This document shows positions 5,242 through 7,148 of a stretch of DNA of 7,148 bases, one piece after another. The position numbers and the translations under genes were made by a program. Each line of letters starts with the position of its first letter. Within the stretch, counting starts at the first letter, position 1. The stretch lies in contig JACVQG010000064.1 in the NCBI GenBank assembly GCA_015661045.1, forward strand, positions 1 to 7,148, written 5' to 3'. The notes beneath the pieces are model-generated. The model did not search any database. It saw only the letters and a program-made list of their open reading frames with translations, and was not told the DNA's origin. Source of the stretch: Dehalococcoidia bacterium (GTDB lineage: Bacteria > Chloroflexota > Dehalococcoidia > JACVQG01).

Positions 5242-6561
5242 CTACTTCGGTAGCTTAGACAGCCCCTGACTCTCCACGAAAGATTCCAGTCGGTCGATTA
5301 CCTGGGCCTCGTCGAACTCCCGGCGGTCGGCGGCATTGCCCTCGTAGGCTACGACGGGTATCCCGGCTTCAATCAGGGCTAACCGGTTCTCTAACATATA
5401 TCCGCCTGTGCCCTTGCACCCGCGATTCAGGTGCATGACCACGCCCCCGGCGCGCCATTGCCCGTAAATCTGAAGTATCTGCTGGTTCTTGATTTCCACC
5501 GACCAGAAAGAGCCTTTATAGTTGACATTGCCCAGGAACATCCGGGCATAGAAACTGGCGGTGTCCTCACGGCTTTTAAGTTCGATTCCCAGCTCTTTAA
5601 AGGGGCGGGGCGCTCTCCATATTCCGTCGTCCCCTACATCCCAGTGGCCGGCCATGGAAAACATGTACAGGCCGCCCACCGATATAGCGCCATATTCCTG
5701 GAGAACGTTAAACAACCGCAGGAAATGCCAGGCTGGTATCCCTTCGTGGATATAGCGGTAACGCTCTGTTGCTAAAGCAGCGATGCCATCCCTAACCCGT
5801 TCCTCAACCTCAGCTTTCAGCTCCCGGTAAAATTGGACGCTTCGGTCGTCGCCGCGTAGTACCATAAGGGGAAGGAAGAGGTTCAACATAGCTTTCTGGT
5901 CGAGGGGTGCGGGGATATTCTGGTTGAGCAAGCATATCTCCGCCCAGGTGCGGCAAGCCTCCCAATCGTTGATTACAGCCCGGGCGAACCGTTCGTCATC
6001 ATATTTCCGCCCCGAGGTTTTCTCTATCCAGGCTATAGCATCCAGAAGCTGACCCGCGAAGTATTTTATTCTGTGTTCGGTGCGTTCTTCTCCCCAGGGT
6101 CCCGGAGGCTGGTCAACGCAGTAAACGGGGATACCCATATATTGACTTAATAGCTGGTAAGCCTTCCCCTGCATATCGCAATTATGATGCTGGAGGAGCA
6201 TGTCCGGTTTGGGGAAAGGGCCGCCAAAATAATACTTATCGAGGAGCATGGAGCCGAAATAGTTGCGCCAGTAGACACAGGCATCCCGTCCGAAACCCTC
6301 GGCCTCTGTGGCCTCCAGGCACGTGTAGGAGAAATCGGGGTCGGCGCCGATAGTAGCGCCGTAGGTCTCACCGCCGAACCAGACAACGTCTCCCATTCCG
6401 AAAGCCAGTATATTGAGTCCTCCCGATGATCCCCCCACTAACATCCTGCCCTGCTCCTTGGCGCCGGCCACATCCTTGTAATATTGCTGCCGGAGTTCCC
6501 GGCACTTGTTCCAGTTCTGTAATGGGCGTGTTTGATATATTCGGTCTAATTCCTGTTTCAT
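5242..6561 (-). CDS. 2-hydroxyacyl-CoA dehydratase / benzoyl-CoA reductase family subunit (HgdB/BcrB/BzdO-like)
   Basis: 439 aa, close to the length of the larger subunits of this family. Cys95 (GFGRDACVYWRNYFGSM), Cys128 (QHHNCDMQGK) and Cys382 (LNRGCKGTGGYM) sit where the family places its three [4Fe-4S] cluster ligands. The C-terminal block IPVVAYEGNAADRREFDEAQVIDRLESF matches the usual end of the fold (IPVL...DGD..D.R.F.E.QV..R...F). Known members remove water from 2-hydroxyacyl-CoA or reduce the benzoyl-CoA ring, as heterodimers fed electrons by an ATP-driven activator. Neither a partner subunit nor an activator is in the window, so it may act with distant genes or alone, and the substrate is unknown. 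The ribosome site is weak (AAGGG, 7 nt before the ATG at 6561). The gene faces the alcohol dehydrogenase gene tail to tail. Family membership is confident; assignment to a particular subunit type is inference. Confidence 0.88.
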   Translation of the reverse strand: MKQELDRIYQTRPLQNWNKCRELRQQYYKDVAGAKEQGRMLVGGSSGGLNILAFGMGDVVWFGGETYGATIGADPDFSYTCLEATEAEGFGRDACVYWRNYFGSMLLDKYYFGGPFPKPDMLLQHHNCDMQGKAYQLLSQYMGIPVYCVDQPPGPWGEERTEHRIKYFAGQLLDAIAWIEKTSGRKYDDERFARAVINDWEACRTWAEICLLNQNIPAPLDQKAMLNLFLPLMVLRGDDRSVQFYRELKAEVEERVRDGIAALATERYRYIHEGIPAWHFLRLFNVLQEYGAISVGGLYMFSMAGHWDVGDDGIWRAPRPFKELGIELKSREDTASFYARMFLGNVNYKGSFWSVEIKNQQILQIYGQWRAGGVVMHLNRGCKGTGGYMLENRLALIEAGIPVVAYEGNAADRREFDEAQVIDRLESFVESQGLSKLPK

Positions 6562-6571
6562 AAATAAACCC

Positions 6572-6754
6572 TTATCCCCCGTTCATTGCATTAGGCTTAA
6601 AACCAGGTACTGTGTGATATATATGCCGTTTGTAAGGTCGCATCTGGACGGCAACCTGACCGGTTGAAGAAAAGATATGCGGACATGATAAACCCTCGCC
6701 CGTCCGGTTGTCAAACCGAATTGAGTTGAGGACTCCTGTCCAGTCTAAAGACAT
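6572..6754 (-). CDS. Doubtful 60-aa hypothetical ORF upstream of the dehydratase-family gene
   Basis: An ATG at 6754 opens 60 codons ending 10 nt before the dehydratase-family ATG, an operon-like spacing. The product (MSLDWTGVLNSIRFDNRTG...) has no signal peptide, membrane segment or motif I recognise. It holds one Cys-Pro-His and a Gly/Asn-rich tail. There is no good ribosome site (GCGGGAC only), and its 5' end overlaps the -35 of the divergent DUF255 promoter. It may be a real small protein, a leader peptide, or a chance reading frame; chance is slightly more likely. Confidence 0.22.
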   Translation of the reverse strand: MSLDWTGVLNSIRFDNRTGEGLSCPHIFSSTGQVAVQMRPYKRHIYHTVPGFKPNAMNGG

Positions 6755-6755
6755 T

Positions 6756-6784
6756 TTGTCCCGCTAACCCGAATAACATATAAT
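6756..6784 (+). promoter_or_regulatory. Promoter of the DUF255 gene
   Basis: TTGTCC (6756-6761, four of six) and a perfect TATAAT (6779-6784) are 17 nt apart. Transcription would begin near 6791, about 28 nt before the ATG. An AT-rich stretch surrounds the -10, and a minus-strand promoter for the dehydratase-family gene could share this region, but none is clear. Confidence 0.55.
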
Positions 6785-6818
6785 ATTTTTAATGATATTG
6801 TGTTAGAAGGTTAAAAAT

Positions 6819-7148
6819 ATGGCGAACAGATTGATAAACGAGACCAGCCCATACCTGTTACAACATGCCCACAACCCTGTAGACTGGTATCCCTGGGGGG
6901 AGGAGGCGTTCCGCCATGCCAGGGAGAAGAATAAACCTATCTTTCTGAGTATAGGATATTCATCCTGCCACTGGTGCCACGTTATGGAGCGGGAGTCCTT
7001 TGAAAACGACCAAATTGCCGGTTTGATGAATGAGCTTTTTATTAACATCAAGGTTGACCGGGAGGAGCGGCCGGACTTAGACCAGGTCTATATGGCAGCC
7101 GTTCAGACACTGACAGGCCGCGGCGGCTGGCCGTTGAATGTTTTTATT
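6819..7148 (+). CDS. DUF255 thioredoxin-like protein (YyaL / SPATA20 family), 3'-truncated by window edge
   Basis: The first 110 codons are present and the gene runs off the right edge. The start [31 protein letters not shown] is the hallmark N-terminus of the family. It is followed by [24 protein letters not shown], with the redox-type Cys50-His-Trp-Cys53 pair, then [17 protein letters not shown] and the start of GGWPLNVF. Full-length members run to roughly 600-700 residues, with this thioredoxin-fold domain followed by an (alpha/alpha)6-barrel like that of sugar epimerases. The biochemical function is not established. The ATG is preceded by AGAAGG with 8 nt spacing and by its own promoter, so it is probably transcribed independently of the genes to the left. 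Confidence 0.95.
   Translation, partial: MANRLINETSPYLLQHAHNPVDWYPWGEEAFRHAREKNKPIFLSIGYSSCHWCHVMERESFENDQIAGLMNELFINIKVDREERPDLDQVYMAAVQTLTGRGGWPLNVFI

Noticed and set aside
5240..5255. Hairpin AGCTAC-TTCG-GTAGCT over the stop codon of the dehydratase-family gene
   Set aside because: A 6-bp stem overlapping the stop with no T-run on either strand is too weak to call a terminator, though the TTCG loop is stable.
5431..6429. Plus-strand and alternate-frame ORFs within the dehydratase-family gene
   Set aside because: They are shadows of the 439-codon gene; none has a start signal or recognisable domain.
6803..7051. 82-aa minus-strand ORF opposite the DUF255 gene
   Set aside because: It is antisense to an unmistakable DUF255 N-terminus.

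Overview
The window looks like chromosomal DNA from an anaerobic bacterium. The best guess is Dehalococcoidia or another Chloroflexota lineage. This rests on gene content: a compact ECF sigma / zinc-finger anti-sigma / SIMPL-lipoprotein operon next to a 2-hydroxyacyl-CoA dehydratase-family protein and a zinc alcohol dehydrogenase. The placement is inference from remembered gene neighbourhoods; there is no marker gene. The left ~1.2 kb is visibly more AT-rich than the rest.

Layout, left to right. (1) 1-1029, minus: the first 343 codons of a secreted parallel beta-helix protein. It has a TTG start, a signal peptide, a pectate-lyase-like first coil and about eight repeat rungs, and it runs off the left edge. 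(2) 1030-1241: a gap with a likely promoter for gene 1 and a perfect 36-bp palindrome. (3) 1242-3653, minus: a three-gene operon transcribed in the order ECF sigma factor, two-membrane-segment anti-sigma factor with a very long Pro/Ala linker, SIMPL-domain lipoprotein. (4) 3654-4000: a divergent intergenic region with a 126-bp fold-back element (3751-3876), a diverged 21-bp direct repeat on either side of it, and a strong sigma-70-type promoter for the next gene. (5) 4001-5098, plus: an NAD-dependent zinc alcohol dehydrogenase. (6) 5099-5241: a short convergent gap with a hairpin. (7) 5242-6561, minus: a 2-hydroxyacyl-CoA dehydratase / benzoyl-CoA reductase-family subunit, preceded by a doubtful 60-codon ORF. 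(8) 6819 to the right edge, plus: the N-terminus of a DUF255 thioredoxin-like protein with its own promoter.

How the genes may work together. Sigma, anti-sigma and lipoprotein form a plausible envelope-sensing unit: a cytoplasmic sigma held by a membrane anti-sigma, with a surface lipoprotein made from the same transcript. The alcohol dehydrogenase and the dehydratase-family protein are convergent, so they are not co-transcribed, but both fit anaerobic acyl-CoA or hydroxy-acid chemistry. No second dehydratase subunit and no ATP-dependent activator is visible here. I saw no tRNA, rRNA, CRISPR array, transposase or phage gene. Nothing in the window is clearly a new system; the most unusual items are the fold-back element, the 36-bp palindrome and the anti-sigma architecture.
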